64,000 bases of DNA from NCBI RefSeq assembly GCF_000006445.2, contig NC_006044.2, positions 496,001-560,000 of the forward strand, given 5' to 3'. Made by a program: the position numbers and the translations under genes. This document shows, piece by piece, positions 47,613 to 57,229 of this stretch (its first letter is position 1; each line of letters begins with the position of its first letter). The notes beneath the pieces were generated by a model. It did no database searches. It was not told where the DNA came from and was given only the letters and a program-made list of their open reading frames with translations. This stretch comes from Debaryomyces hansenii CBS767 (taxonomy: Eukaryota > Ascomycota > Pichiomycetes > Serinales > Debaryomycetaceae).

Positions 47613-48417
47613 TATTCAATATTATCTTTTGCTTTCACTAACAAATTTACTTTCAAACTAAAAAAGGATTGACTATAGTTGGAATAACAACAAAAGAATG
47701 AGTTTGTTAAAATGAATGTGTAATTAGTTTGAAGTAACCTAGCTAAAAATAAGGTTTGTTCTAAAATCAAGAGGAAAGTTTACATCCTTTAAATAAACTT
47801 CATCGAACGGTCATTATGAGAAATTATGCATAAACATACCAGCATTTTAAAGTAGACGAGGCGTTTGATGAGCAAGATATACTTTAAAGCGATGCAATTG
47901 CTTAGATCCAAATAATATTGATGATTTACTAGTTTTCATGCATAGGATGGCTGGCCATGCTGCGCCAGACCTGGCTGCGAAAAAGAAAAAATGCAATAGC
48001 CAGCCATCTTGATGAGTGCGTTAACGCATTCATCGATATACCAATCGCAACTGCAATCAACAAAGATCTTACAATATGAACACTAGCATAAACAACAATG
48101 TCCAGCAACAGGAGCATTGTGACTGATTATTGCTTTGATATATTTGTGCTGGGGATTTGCCGATCATAGTTTATTCCGAATATAAAATGTGGAGAAACAA
48201 TATGTAGTTAGCTTATGTTTATATGAGCCTTGCGCCATATTGAGGACTTCCTCTCCGATATCTACTTTCTTTGAACAAGTGATGTTGGTGTTATATGTAT
48301 TTAAATTAATAGTTGTTGTAGTTGTAGGGTTCAGTGTATTTACCATTTTTTTGAGTGTCGTAGAAAATCTACTGAAGTCTTGATTATGACCCAGGCTAGC
48401 TAGAAGAAACATGGACC
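47613..48417. other. divergent promoter ENG1 / D-amino-acid oxidase
   Basis: 805 nt without a credible gene. It contains the Ace2-type inverted repeat. The 87-codon frame on the minus strand at 48164-48427 begins at TTG and is Thr/Asn low-complexity. Confidence 0.55.
47946..48008. promoter_or_regulatory. inverted repeat of Ace2/Swi5-type sites
   Basis: Perfect 10-bp inverted arms GATGGCTGGC (47946-47955) and GCCAGCCATC (47999-48008), 43 nt apart, with more GCTG/CCAG cores between. Both arms contain CCAGC, the Ace2/Swi5 core. They lie about 330-400 nt upstream of the ENG1 ATG. ENG1 is an Ace2 target in S. cerevisiae and C. albicans. Confidence 0.6.
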
Positions 48418-49512
48418 ATGAGACCAAAGATCGTGGTAATTGGTGCTGGTGTGAGTGGTCTTACCACAGCATTAGAATTGAAGAAATCTAGTTCGGAATA
48501 TGATGTGACTGTCGTAGCACAACATTTACCAGGAGATTATGATGTTAACTACGTTTCCCCATATGCTGGGGCGAATTGGTATTCGTTTGCTACCCCAGAA
48601 GATAAGGTTCTACAAGCATTCGATAAGCCATCCTATAGAGCATTTATGGAATTAGCTCAGAATGAGCCTAGATCGGGAATTTGGCATAAAATGAGTTATG
48701 CATATTTTACTGAGGATTACATGAAGGAGATCAATTACGATACTGGAAAAGGAATCCCATGGTTCAAGGATTTTGTAGAAGAATTCAAGATCCTTGAGAA
48801 AAAGGAGTTACCAGAAGGCATTTTGTTTGGGTTTCTGTTTAAGGGAGTTGTTATATCGGTTCCAATATACTTGAATTTTTTGCTTTCTAAGGCACTTGAA
48901 AATGGAATCGCAATTAAAAGGGTAAAAGCTATCGAGAATGTCGAGGATGCTAGAAATCTTCACTCTTCTGGAAACAAGGCGAATTTGGTTATTAATTGTT
49001 CTGGGTTATTGGCGTTTAACTTGAAGGGGTACAATGATCCTAATCGTTCGTATGGGATACGGGGTCAGACATTGCACGTAAGAAATAACGCATCGAAACA
49101 GATTGAAGTACAGTCATTCGGCCCTGGCTTTGAAGACGAAATGCTCTACATTATGCCCCGTAAAGAAGGTGGATCAATTATTGGAGGCTGTTTTATCGAG
49201 AACTATAAGAATACAGAAGAAGACAAAGAATTGACCCAAAGACTAGTCAACAGAGCTAAGAAGTATGCTCCAGAGATGTTCGACCCTGGATTCAAGAATA
49301 ACCCTACCGAAATAGACATAATTCGTGTGAATGTAGGATTAAGACCTTTTAGAGACGGAGGAGTTAGGGTTGAAAATGATAGCGATAACGACTGGTTAAT
49401 TCACAATTATGGTGCCGGTGGCGGTGGATACCAAGGTAGCCATGGATTCAGTTCTACCGTGGTCTCGCTTGTCAAACAAGCTCTAGACAAAAAAATGGCT
49501 AGCAAATTGTAA
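48418..49512 (+). CDS. peroxisomal D-amino-acid/D-aspartate oxidase
   Basis: 364-residue FAD oxidase of the DAO family, giving 2-oxo acid, ammonia and H2O2. The FAD-binding start is KIVVIGAGVSGLTTALELKK. Other landmarks are YVSPYAGANWYSFA, NLVINCSGLLA, YGIRGQTLHVRNNA, VGLRPFRDGGVRVE and VHNYGAGGGGYQGSHGFSS-like IHNYGAGGGGYQGSHGF. The C-terminus MASKL ends in the canonical PTS1 signal SKL. Substrate class (neutral or acidic D-amino acids) cannot be decided by eye. Another ATG at 48411, out of frame, lies 7 nt upstream and would give an overlapping 26-codon frame if included in the mRNA. Confidence 0.92.
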   Translation: MRPKIVVIGAGVSGLTTALELKKSSSEYDVTVVAQHLPGDYDVNYVSPYAGANWYSFATPEDKVLQAFDKPSYRAFMELAQNEPRSGIWHKMSYAYFTEDYMKEINYDTGKGIPWFKDFVEEFKILEKKELPEGILFGFLFKGVVISVPIYLNFLLSKALENGIAIKRVKAIENVEDARNLHSSGNKANLVINCSGLLAFNLKGYNDPNRSYGIRGQTLHVRNNASKQIEVQSFGPGFEDEMLYIMPRKEGGSIIGGCFIENYKNTEEDKELTQRLVNRAKKYAPEMFDPGFKNNPTEIDIIRVNVGLRPFRDGGVRVENDSDNDWLIHNYGAGGGGYQGSHGFSSTVVSLVKQALDKKMASKL

Positions 49513-49690
49513 CTTCCGCTAATAAAACGTATTCATAAGTTCAATTCATTAAATATAATTTTAATAAACCATTCATCATTTATCTACGTCACATAGCTAC
49601 AGACTGTTCAAAACAATTTAGACGAATATATTGTACATAATTAAAGTCCACCATTTAAAGATAATGCCCCCTTAAATGGAATGAAATCAA

Positions 49691-49921
49691 TTAATCAAAC
49701 TTATTCTTTAGCATATGGAATAGCTTTTTACCTCCTTTCTTAACAAGTTCTTTCTGATGTTCTCTATTCTTAGCATTTTCAAGGAAATCTTTAGGAGATG
49801 TCTGCTTGCCAATGAATGGTGTAGGTGCTCCAGAATAGCTATGTGGTTTAACCTTTATACCATAATATCCATGCTGAGGACTAAAATATCCAGTATCTGA
49901 CGGTTTATCGGGTAAATGCAT
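49691..49921 (-). CDS. small unknown protein, 76 aa
   Basis: Proper ATG start, no low-complexity sequence. N-terminal half rich in Gly/Tyr/Pro (GYFSPQHGYYGIKVKPHSYS). C-terminal half is basic and helical (KNREHQKELVKKGGKKLFHM). No signal peptide or membrane span. The 200-nt divergent spacing to MRPL27 is compatible with a real promoter. Not recognised. Likely a conserved small yeast protein, but that is inference. Confidence 0.55.
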   Translation of the reverse strand: MHLPDKPSDTGYFSPQHGYYGIKVKPHSYSGAPTPFIGKQTSPKDFLENAKNREHQKELVKKGGKKLFHMLKNKFD

Positions 49922-50124
49922 ATTAACACTCTATTTCATGCTCTATTTATCTCTTATCGAAGTTCAATTAGATAATCTATCAAGTACTATTGCTATTATA
50001 GACTGTTCTACAGAAAGGAATGATGATTATGTAATAAACGAAATTTTTCAACCTTCATAATTAAGTGAAAAATAAAATGAGCTATAGTGGAAGATAAACT
50101 TCATTAACGCTAGAATAAACGAGG

Positions 50125-50622
50125 ATGAGAGCTTCTAATGTGCTTAACTTCCAACAGACAGCTGTGGCAAACTTGAGAAGACCATGGCAAACCTTCAAGG
50201 ATGGTCAAATTTGGTATGGTATGACTACCAGAGGGACCAAGAGACATCCATTAACTACGAAACAGGGAAACAAGCATTATTATAAAGGTACCGGATCTTC
50301 AGGGTATGGTAAATTAAATAAATCTGGGATATACATAGTTAACTGGGAAAAGGTCAGAACATACGTTGTTCCAGCAGATTTGCATACTACCGAGTTAAAG
50401 CCATTGGTTTCACCAAATGTTCCTCAGATATACCAGAAATTTACCGGGTATTCAGATGACATGAAGAGCCCTGAATTGGCATGGAAGAATATAACTGAAT
50501 TTGTTGAACACGGTGAAAATTACAATGAACAAGATTTGGAAAAAAACCAATACTTGGAAGAATTTGTGAACCACGACATCCACAAGGCCGAACAAGCAGT
50601 AAACGTTGAAGCCTCGCAATAG
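50125..50622 (+). CDS. MRPL27: mitochondrial ribosomal protein mL41
   Basis: 165-residue large-subunit mitoribosomal protein. Diagnostic blocks: RRPWQTFKDGQIWYGMTTRG, TKRHPLTTKQGNKHYYKGTG, SGIYIVNWEKVRTYVVP and ELKPLVSPNVPQIYQKFTGY. The N-terminus is basic and presequence-like. The C-terminal 40 residues are acidic and clade-specific. Confidence 0.94.
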   Translation: MRASNVLNFQQTAVANLRRPWQTFKDGQIWYGMTTRGTKRHPLTTKQGNKHYYKGTGSSGYGKLNKSGIYIVNWEKVRTYVVPADLHTTELKPLVSPNVPQIYQKFTGYSDDMKSPELAWKNITEFVEHGENYNEQDLEKNQYLEEFVNHDIHKAEQAVNVEASQ

Positions 50623-51099
50623 ACTGGCGTGAAGTCAAAGGACCACCTATAAATTGCGTAGACTGCAATGATGGAATGATGGAAACAAATCTTGTAATTA
50701 TTGGCGCCGTCTTGAAATCCTTAAAGCTACCTACATTACCTCTAGCATGAATGCTCAATACAACTGCATTGAAATTACCTATCTCATTTGTTTGTTAATG
50801 TGATGCTAAACTAAATCTGTATATATTAAATGTATTTAATACTTTGTTAAGATTCTATGTAAGAAAAACGATGACCTTGAGGCGAATTTAAAGCTTTATA
50901 ACAAATGAATTCAAAAGCACAGAAATACCTCTCTATAGTCTATAGTTTTACCACTATGACCTAGATCCTCTAAATCCTATTCTGGAGTTGAAGGGATATG
51001 CCATAATAATAACCAAAATCACGAGACTCGCTATATTGAGTGAGTACATAATTCCTAAATCACGTCTCTTACTATATATTTGGTACATATTTAGTACAA
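50623..51099. other. intergenic region MRPL27-DPB3
   Basis: 477 nt, no gene recognised. The promoter of DPB3 has no exact MCB hexamer, unlike many replication genes. Confidence 0.5.
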
Positions 51100-51325
51100 A
51101 TGTCTTCACCAATGCCTCAATCGAGTTTGAACAACTCGCAAGTAGCTAATATGATTGATGAAAGTAACGAAACTCCAAGTACTACACCACCAATGATATC
51201 AAACACTAATACGCCCGTGCCAGAAATAGAGATGGAAGAGCCCAACGCGCCTCAAGATAATACTGTAGCACCAAATTCCATAGATGGTGAGAAAGTTCAA
51301 GAAGAAAACGAAGATGATGACGAAC

Positions 51326-51356
<31 letters not shown>

Positions 51357-51933
51357 GGAAGAGAGCTTGTCTCTTCCATTGTCTAAAATCAAAAAAATAT
51401 TCAAGATGGATCCTGATTATTTGGCCGCATCACAGAGTGCTGTTTATGCCACCGGCTTGGCTACTGAATTATTTATCCAATACTTCACTGAACAATCTTT
51501 AGTGCTAGCTAAGATGGATAAAAGAAAGAAGCTTCAATATAAGGATTTCAGTAATGCAGTGGCGAGTCAAGATTCGTTGAATTTCTTGAGTGACACAGTG
51601 CCAAAGACACAACCAATCGGAGAATTAATAAATAGCAAAAAGGTTAATGTGAATAGTCATGATAACAATGAAATACGTGAAATTGACAATACTGAAATAG
51701 ATGAAATAGAGGTAGATGAACCAGTCAACGCCACGAGAAAAGTGAAACCTTTAGCTAAAGGTCAGCAAACTTTGAATTTCTCTGCTACAAATACTGCGAC
51801 TGAAAGTATAAATCCAATGCCAATCAAGAAATCAGTAATTAGCGATATCGTCACAACTGATAATGAAACAGAAGTAACAAGTAAAGAGGCTACCGAAGAA
51901 GTTGAAGATCAGGATGTGATAATGATCAACTAA
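51100..51933 (+). CDS. DPB3: Dpb3, histone-fold subunit of DNA polymerase epsilon
   Basis: 277-residue protein with an H2A/NF-YC-type histone fold at about 88-165 (LPLSKIKKIFKMDPDYLAAS, ATGLATELFIQYFTEQSLVL, KKLQYKDFSNAVASQDSL). This is the Dpb3/CHRAC subunit that pairs with Dpb4 in Pol epsilon. A run of Glu codons (GAA/GAG microsatellite, 51327-51362) precedes the fold. The C-terminal 110 residues are acidic and disordered. The acidic run could vary in length between strains. Confidence 0.88.
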
Positions 51934-52019
51934 TTATAGATACATAACTTATTATAGATACATTAAACGCATATTATTGAATGCTATATGTACATATATA
52001 CAAGGCGTTTGAAACTGAA

Positions 52020-55000
52020 TTAGAGAACTGTTTCATGTTCTATGACCCATAAAATATTTTGAACTTCTTTGACCATATATTGATCTTTTGATAGACCCAT
52101 TGAATAGCAAAATTTAACCATATTATAGGCCGTTAAATCAGATATAGTTCGTTCGTATGTGTTCAATCCAGTGATGATAAATTTCACATACAATTGTATC
52201 ATTTTAGGGTTCGATATAGACGGTGCCATCGTATCTTCTAACGTAGATAACAGCTTTTGTTTGTAATGTCGATTTGATTGCCGGCTCAGGTTACTATTTT
52301 TGATATAACTTGAAATTTTAGAATTGTTCGAAAGATGTTCCCAAATTTCTACGAATTTTTTAGCCAAAAATTTTTCTCCTTTATTTTTGTCTTCTTCAAC
52401 AATTTTGATAACAAATTCAAGGGCAAGAACAATAATATTGTCAGATGCGTAGTCATATGGATCATTTTCTGAAAATGTTGAAAGAGTGGATGCTCCTGAA
52501 ACCAAGGTTAGTAATACGGGCCAATGCTGCGATATAATTGGTAATAATAACAGATGATTTTCCGTCAATATTGGATAGATATTAATTAATGTTTTTATAA
52601 TTTGAATCCTCAAGTTTGTTGATGGGTGAGACAATAATCTGAAACCGTAGTTGAAAATTTTCTGAACAATAAAATATATGTCCTTTGGTATGCGAGAATT
52701 CCATAACTCCTGATCATCATTTTGGTTTGTTTCATCAGTTTCATCCTCTTCATCATCTGAATCAACTAATTGATCTCCAAATGCAGTATCGGGCTTCCTT
52801 TTAAAATATTCTTTATTTGAATCATAATCATTCATAGGATCAATGAGTCTATTTGAATCATCTATTAAGGTTGACAATTGCTTAAAGTTTGATAAGCCCC
52901 ATGGTTTGTATAATGAATTATTAATACTGGGATCTGATTCTTCTTTTGACAATATCGCTTGTTTTAAATACTCATCTTTAATCTGTTGTATTAATTCTTC
53001 AAAAACTATGAAAAAACCTTCTACCAACGCTGAATAACCATGATACGAATCGATGAGTATAAACATTTTGGTTAAGACATCCAGTAACTGATTAGTTAGT
53101 AAAAGCTTAATTCCTGCAATTTTTAATACAATTAGTAAAATGCCAGGTAAAGCTGGGGTCAAAGTACTAACAACAGATAGTTTTAGGCTTAAACAATCAA
53201 TTAGATAGTCCAGGTTATCCATCACTAGTAACTCTAGCGATCCATTATAATAGTTTTGGACAATAGATTCCAATGATGATACAGCATGCATTTGTATCAA
53301 CGAGTTTGATTGGTAAGTTAGCGCTTCTAGCAATGGATATAAATAATCAATAAGAAAATCAGTTTGAAAATCCGACAATGGTAAGTGATTAGCAAGCTGC
53401 CCTATAGAATCAATGGCCACTGCATAAGCAAATTCATAGATCTTATATAATTGTATTTTATTCTTACTTGTAACATTTTCTGGTGAATTCATTAGTGATG
53501 AAACTTCATCTATTAACTCTTGAGCTTTACCCATTATTAAATACGACATTTCTTCTATGTTGCTTTCATTAGGTATTTGTGAATTGGTCACACTATCCTT
53601 CAGTTCGAATACTAAGAATTCATTTATATCAAATGAATCATTATTAGATAAACTTTGAATTTGTTTGCTATCTCTAGACTTATACGCACCCAACAAGTTA
53701 TTGGCCATCCAAAGTGATATAGCTTTGTCTAGGTACTGAGTCGATATATCGTTAACACCGGGAATATCATTTCTTAACAACAAATTTTCAATTGTTACAA
53801 GTGATTTGCTTTCGTTTGACGCTCCTAGCAAAGCAATAAAACTGAGAAGACCCACAAACCTGTTTTCAATAAAAGGCGAGTAAATACCTTTGAAATAACT
53901 CGAAAGCATCTCCGAAGATTCACTATATGGCTTAACCCCCGACCAGGTTTTGGACAATATTAACAAATTATCCATATATGCGTTTCTGTTATGACTGTTA
54001 TTAGTTAGGCGATTCTTATCATCAACTCGGGTTAATTTGTGAGCATTAATGTGTGGTGGTAATTCAATATCGTCTAGCTTATTTTCTGATTCATTTGCAT
54101 TATCAGAAAGGGTGCCATTAATTGCTAACGGAAAAAGTTCCTTACCTTTAAGCTGGTTATTAAAAGCAAAACAGTTAACAAATTGCAGCTGCAAATTTTG
54201 CGTCAATTTTAATTTTAAATCTTGTACAGCATCCTCATTAGTGAACAAATTATTCGATAGTTTGTTTAAGATGCTGAACTGGAACTTAAGTGAAACAATG
54301 TAGGAATTGATTTTCTCATCATCAGTCGAAAAGATAATTGACGATAACTTATTGTTAATAAAATCCGCTAGTTTCAATTTTACGTGATTGTAAAGTAATT
54401 GTTGATTCTTATCATTTGTATCGATTGCTGATATATTCGAAATTACTAACGAAGTATACTCATCTATCTTCATTTCTTCTTCAGTTGTTTTCTGAATAGA
54501 AGTAGTCTCGTCGGACGTTAGGATGGATACCAACATAGATAATACATCTAATGCTATAGTACAGAAGTCTTTAAATAAAGAAATAAAACAGTTTTTGAGT
54601 ATTTCATTCACGAATGAGATTAGTTCATTGGATACCTGAGTCTTTGTTCGCACCTTCTGTCTATTACTTTGGGATGTTAAGAATGTTCTGAATAAAATGG
54701 TCAACGATATTTTCAATTGCTTTGCAGTAGCAAAGAGCCAGCTCGTAGTTCGATGTTTATTACCGGTTGCTGGTATTTCTAGTTTAATATGTAGCGTATC
54801 CATTTTTGCTATTGTGTGCTCCTCTTCATTTTGATCTTCCCAGAGTTCATTCAACTTCTGCAAATCTGGCTGCAAATCCGATGAGTCGAAGCTAATCTTC
54901 AAGTCCCTATCGCTGAATACTTTAACTATCAACTTCCTTAATAATTTTAAAATGCCACAAATAATAGAAAAATGCAACGACTTTGAACTTGTTGAGAAAT

Positions 55001-55742
55001 TAACCAAATGAGATACAGACCCAGGAAATATATGTGATAATTGTTCGGATGATACCTTTGAATATAACACATCAATTGTCTCGAGACAACTATTCACAAG
55101 AACTATTTCTTCCTGCGTCGTTGGGTTTTGCAAGCTTGCAAGTATATCAAGTAAAATAGTAGTTGAAGATCCCAACATTGTCAAATTTTTGGGATTACTT
55201 GAAAAATAATCAACAGGCAAACAATATATCAAACTATTCATGACATTAATAGCCGGCTGCTTGAACGAAAACTCTTTTTTCTCAATCACAGTGACACCCT
55301 TGGCCCCAACATTATTATCTACAAGGAACAATATTAATGGATACAATTGATCTAGTAATTTAACGTCCACATTATGACTCCACGAATGTCTGATTAAAAA
55401 TGCTATTATGGCGAGCAAAATCGATATTATCTCGTCATTTAACGCTGGCTGCTTCAACAAGTTAGACAACGGGAAAAATACGTAATCGGCTATATTGGCG
55501 GATAATCGATAAGCACCAAACTGGGAGTTTTCACGATAATGCGCATCAAGAGTCCTACTCACATTATTTAATCCTGAAATCAACTTCTGTGAATCTGATT
55601 TGAATATTGGGTTCGGTAGTAATGCTAGCTGCGTTAGTTCAACACAGAATGGTTTGATCGCAGAAAATAGCAGCAGCGACAATGCCCGTTGCACATCCTG
55701 TTCTTCACCCCCTACCTTACTTATCACTTCATCAACAGACAT
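52020..55742 (-). CDS. TTI1: Tti1, TTT complex HEAT-repeat protein
   Basis: 1240-residue all-helical HEAT-repeat protein. With Tel2 and Tti2 it matures PIKK kinases (Tor, Tel1, Mec1, Tra1). N-terminal block ALSLLLFSAIKPFCVELTQL and C-terminal blocks (LPIISQHWPVLLTLVSGAST, LALEFVIKIVEEDKNKGEKF) agree with the Tti1 pattern. The protein is longer than the roughly 1040-residue yeast protein. An acidic insert (QLVDSDDEEDETDETNQNDD) sits near residue 985. No other domain seen. HEAT proteins diverge fast, so confidence is moderate. Confidence 0.78.
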   Translation of the reverse strand: MSVDEVISKVGGEEQDVQRALSLLLFSAIKPFCVELTQLALLPNPIFKSDSQKLISGLNNVSRTLDAHYRENSQFGAYRLSANIADYVFFPLSNLLKQPALNDEIISILLAIIAFLIRHSWSHNVDVKLLDQLYPLILFLVDNNVGAKGVTVIEKKEFSFKQPAINVMNSLIYCLPVDYFSSNPKNLTMLGSSTTILLDILASLQNPTTQEEIVLVNSCLETIDVLYSKVSSEQLSHIFPGSVSHLVNFSTSSKSLHFSIICGILKLLRKLIVKVFSDRDLKISFDSSDLQPDLQKLNELWEDQNEEEHTIAKMDTLHIKLEIPATGNKHRTTSWLFATAKQLKISLTILFRTFLTSQSNRQKVRTKTQVSNELISFVNEILKNCFISLFKDFCTIALDVLSMLVSILTSDETTSIQKTTEEEMKIDEYTSLVISNISAIDTNDKNQQLLYNHVKLKLADFINNKLSSIIFSTDDEKINSYIVSLKFQFSILNKLSNNLFTNEDAVQDLKLKLTQNLQLQFVNCFAFNNQLKGKELFPLAINGTLSDNANESENKLDDIELPPHINAHKLTRVDDKNRLTNNSHNRNAYMDNLLILSKTWSGVKPYSESSEMLSSYFKGIYSPFIENRFVGLLSFIALLGASNESKSLVTIENLLLRNDIPGVNDISTQYLDKAISLWMANNLLGAYKSRDSKQIQSLSNNDSFDINEFLVFELKDSVTNSQIPNESNIEEMSYLIMGKAQELIDEVSSLMNSPENVTSKNKIQLYKIYEFAYAVAIDSIGQLANHLPLSDFQTDFLIDYLYPLLEALTYQSNSLIQMHAVSSLESIVQNYYNGSLELLVMDNLDYLIDCLSLKLSVVSTLTPALPGILLIVLKIAGIKLLLTNQLLDVLTKMFILIDSYHGYSALVEGFFIVFEELIQQIKDEYLKQAILSKEESDPSINNSLYKPWGLSNFKQLSTLIDDSNRLIDPMNDYDSNKEYFKRKPDTAFGDQLVDSDDEEDETDETNQNDDQELWNSRIPKDIYFIVQKIFNYGFRLLSHPSTNLRIQIIKTLINIYPILTENHLLLLPIISQHWPVLLTLVSGASTLSTFSENDPYDYASDNIIVLALEFVIKIVEEDKNKGEKFLAKKFVEIWEHLSNNSKISSYIKNSNLSRQSNRHYKQKLLSTLEDTMAPSISNPKMIQLYVKFIITGLNTYERTISDLTAYNMVKFCYSMGLSKDQYMVKEVQNILWVIEHETVL

Positions 55743-55852
55743 TGATTGCGATTCTCTCCAACTGTATGATCAACTCTAATATGTAACAAGCCCATAGAAT
55801 ATATACCACTAAGCTTATCTAGTAACTAGCATTTTGCCATTTTTCTTTAAAT

Positions 55853-55942
55853 TCACGTGACAAATATATCGTATTGAAATTTACTTAGAGTCAGCGTAAA
55901 TTTAGTCATTATGGAAAGTGGTGAAAATTTTTCAAAACCCTA
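55853..55942. promoter_or_regulatory. Cbf1 (TCACGTGA) and Tbf1-type (AACCCTA) sites before RPS22
   Basis: Palindromic TCACGTGA at 55853-55860 and AACCCTA at 55936-55942, upstream of a TATA-like tttatatag (near 55967) and the RPS22 leader exon. This pair is the ribosomal-protein promoter architecture reported for C. albicans (Tbf1/Cbf1 in place of Rap1). The TTI1 promoter shares this 280-nt spacer. Confidence 0.6.
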
Positions 55943-56021
55943 CTGGAAGAAGATAGTATTTTACTCTTTATATAGTTTTATACTAATTTTAAAGTTTCGA
56001 CAATCATATAAACAAAATAAG

Positions 56022-56405
56022 GTATGTTTTACTGAATACCATCGATAAAGCTACCATGAAATTTCCAAAAATACTTCGACACTTGGACCAAGGTGTCTTG
56101 AATTATTTCCAATCATACAGGTATTAATATGAGAATCTAATTATCTTGAAGAATGTTACCAAAGCTTAGCAATTGTATGTACTACAAGACCGGTTTTGAG
56201 GATTTTCTTTTTTCTTAACGGAGGATGGGTACATGTTCTACTTTCAACACTATTAGAATAATAACCCTCGAGATGTTAGATACCTTGTATTAAATTAACT
56301 ACTTATTTAGTTATGGCTCATGAATCCATTTTTATTATTGGACACTCATGTGGCTTTTTATTATTTGTTTGATTGTGGAGTCAACGTATACTAACTAGTA
56401 TTTAG
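56022..56405 (+). other. RPS22: 5'UTR intron of RPS22
   Basis: 384-nt intron: donor GTATGT at 56022, branch TACTAAC at 56389-56395, acceptor TTTAG at 56405, ending five A residues before the ATG. It contains a hairpin at 56078-56097 (GACACTT / AAGGTGTC, one bulge). A 5'UTR intron is also found in yeast RPS22B, where it carries an RNase III-processed stem-loop. Confidence 0.85.
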
Positions 56406-56410
56406 AAAAA

Positions 56411-57086
56411 ATGACCAGAACTTCTGTCTTAGCTGATGCTTTAAACTCCATTAACAACGCCGAAAAGACCGGTAAACGTCAAGTCTTAATTAGACCTTCC
56501 TCCAAGGTCATTGTCAAGTTCTTGACTGTTATGCAAAAACATGGTATGTTTTGATTCCTTTGATTGTAACAACACATTACACACCCTCCCTTATATCTCT
56601 AGCCCCGGATTGATAACTGGATGGATTGATCGGTGTTCAGTCCCTTTCTGTCTTTTAAGTATTCGGAAAAGCAAAGTCTGAAGAAACATTCCTGGTTTTG
56701 GTATGCCTTATTTATAGGGTACCTATTATCTCAATCGTTTGTTTTTTCCCCGACATTTATCTTTCTCTATTCTAATGTGTTGTGAGTTTTATCCTTGTGA
56801 CAAAACAATTTACTAACAGAAACTAGGTTACATTGGTGAATTCGAATATATCGATGACCACAGATCCGGTAAGATTGTCGTTCAATTAAACGGTAGATTA
56901 AACAAGTGTGGTGTTATTTCTCCAAGATTCAACGTCAAGGTTGGTGACATGGAAAGATGGACTGACAACTTGTTACCAGCCAGACAATTCGGTTACGTTA
57001 TTTTGACTACTTCTGCTGGTATTATGGACCACGAAGAAGCTAGAAGAAAGCACGTTGCTGGTAAGATCTTGGGTTTCGTTTATTAG
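56411..57086 (+). CDS. RPS22: ribosomal protein uS8 (Rps22), coding intron
   Basis: 130-residue 40S protein. Exon 1 is 56411-56543 ([20 protein letters not shown] through MQKHG). The intron is 56544-56826 (donor GTATGT, branch TACTAAC near 56811, acceptor CTAG). Exon 2 is 56827-57086 ([20 protein letters not shown] through [12 protein letters not shown]). Reading phase and length are exact for the family. Codon use is strongly biased to translationally optimal codons. With the 5'UTR intron the gene has the two-intron plan of S. cerevisiae RPS22B. The 283-nt coding intron is long for this window and may host a snoRNA (RPS22B hosts snR44 in yeast). Confidence 0.97.
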
Positions 57087-57229
57087 GTTAAATAGTTTGT
57101 ACAATATATAAATTAATTTCATTTTGATTTTTAGCATAACATAATCGTGTATTTTGTGTAAATAATTTCTCATACTTATTTTAGTGAATTCATAATGAAA
57201 TGCTGTACGGATTATAACCACATGAAAAA

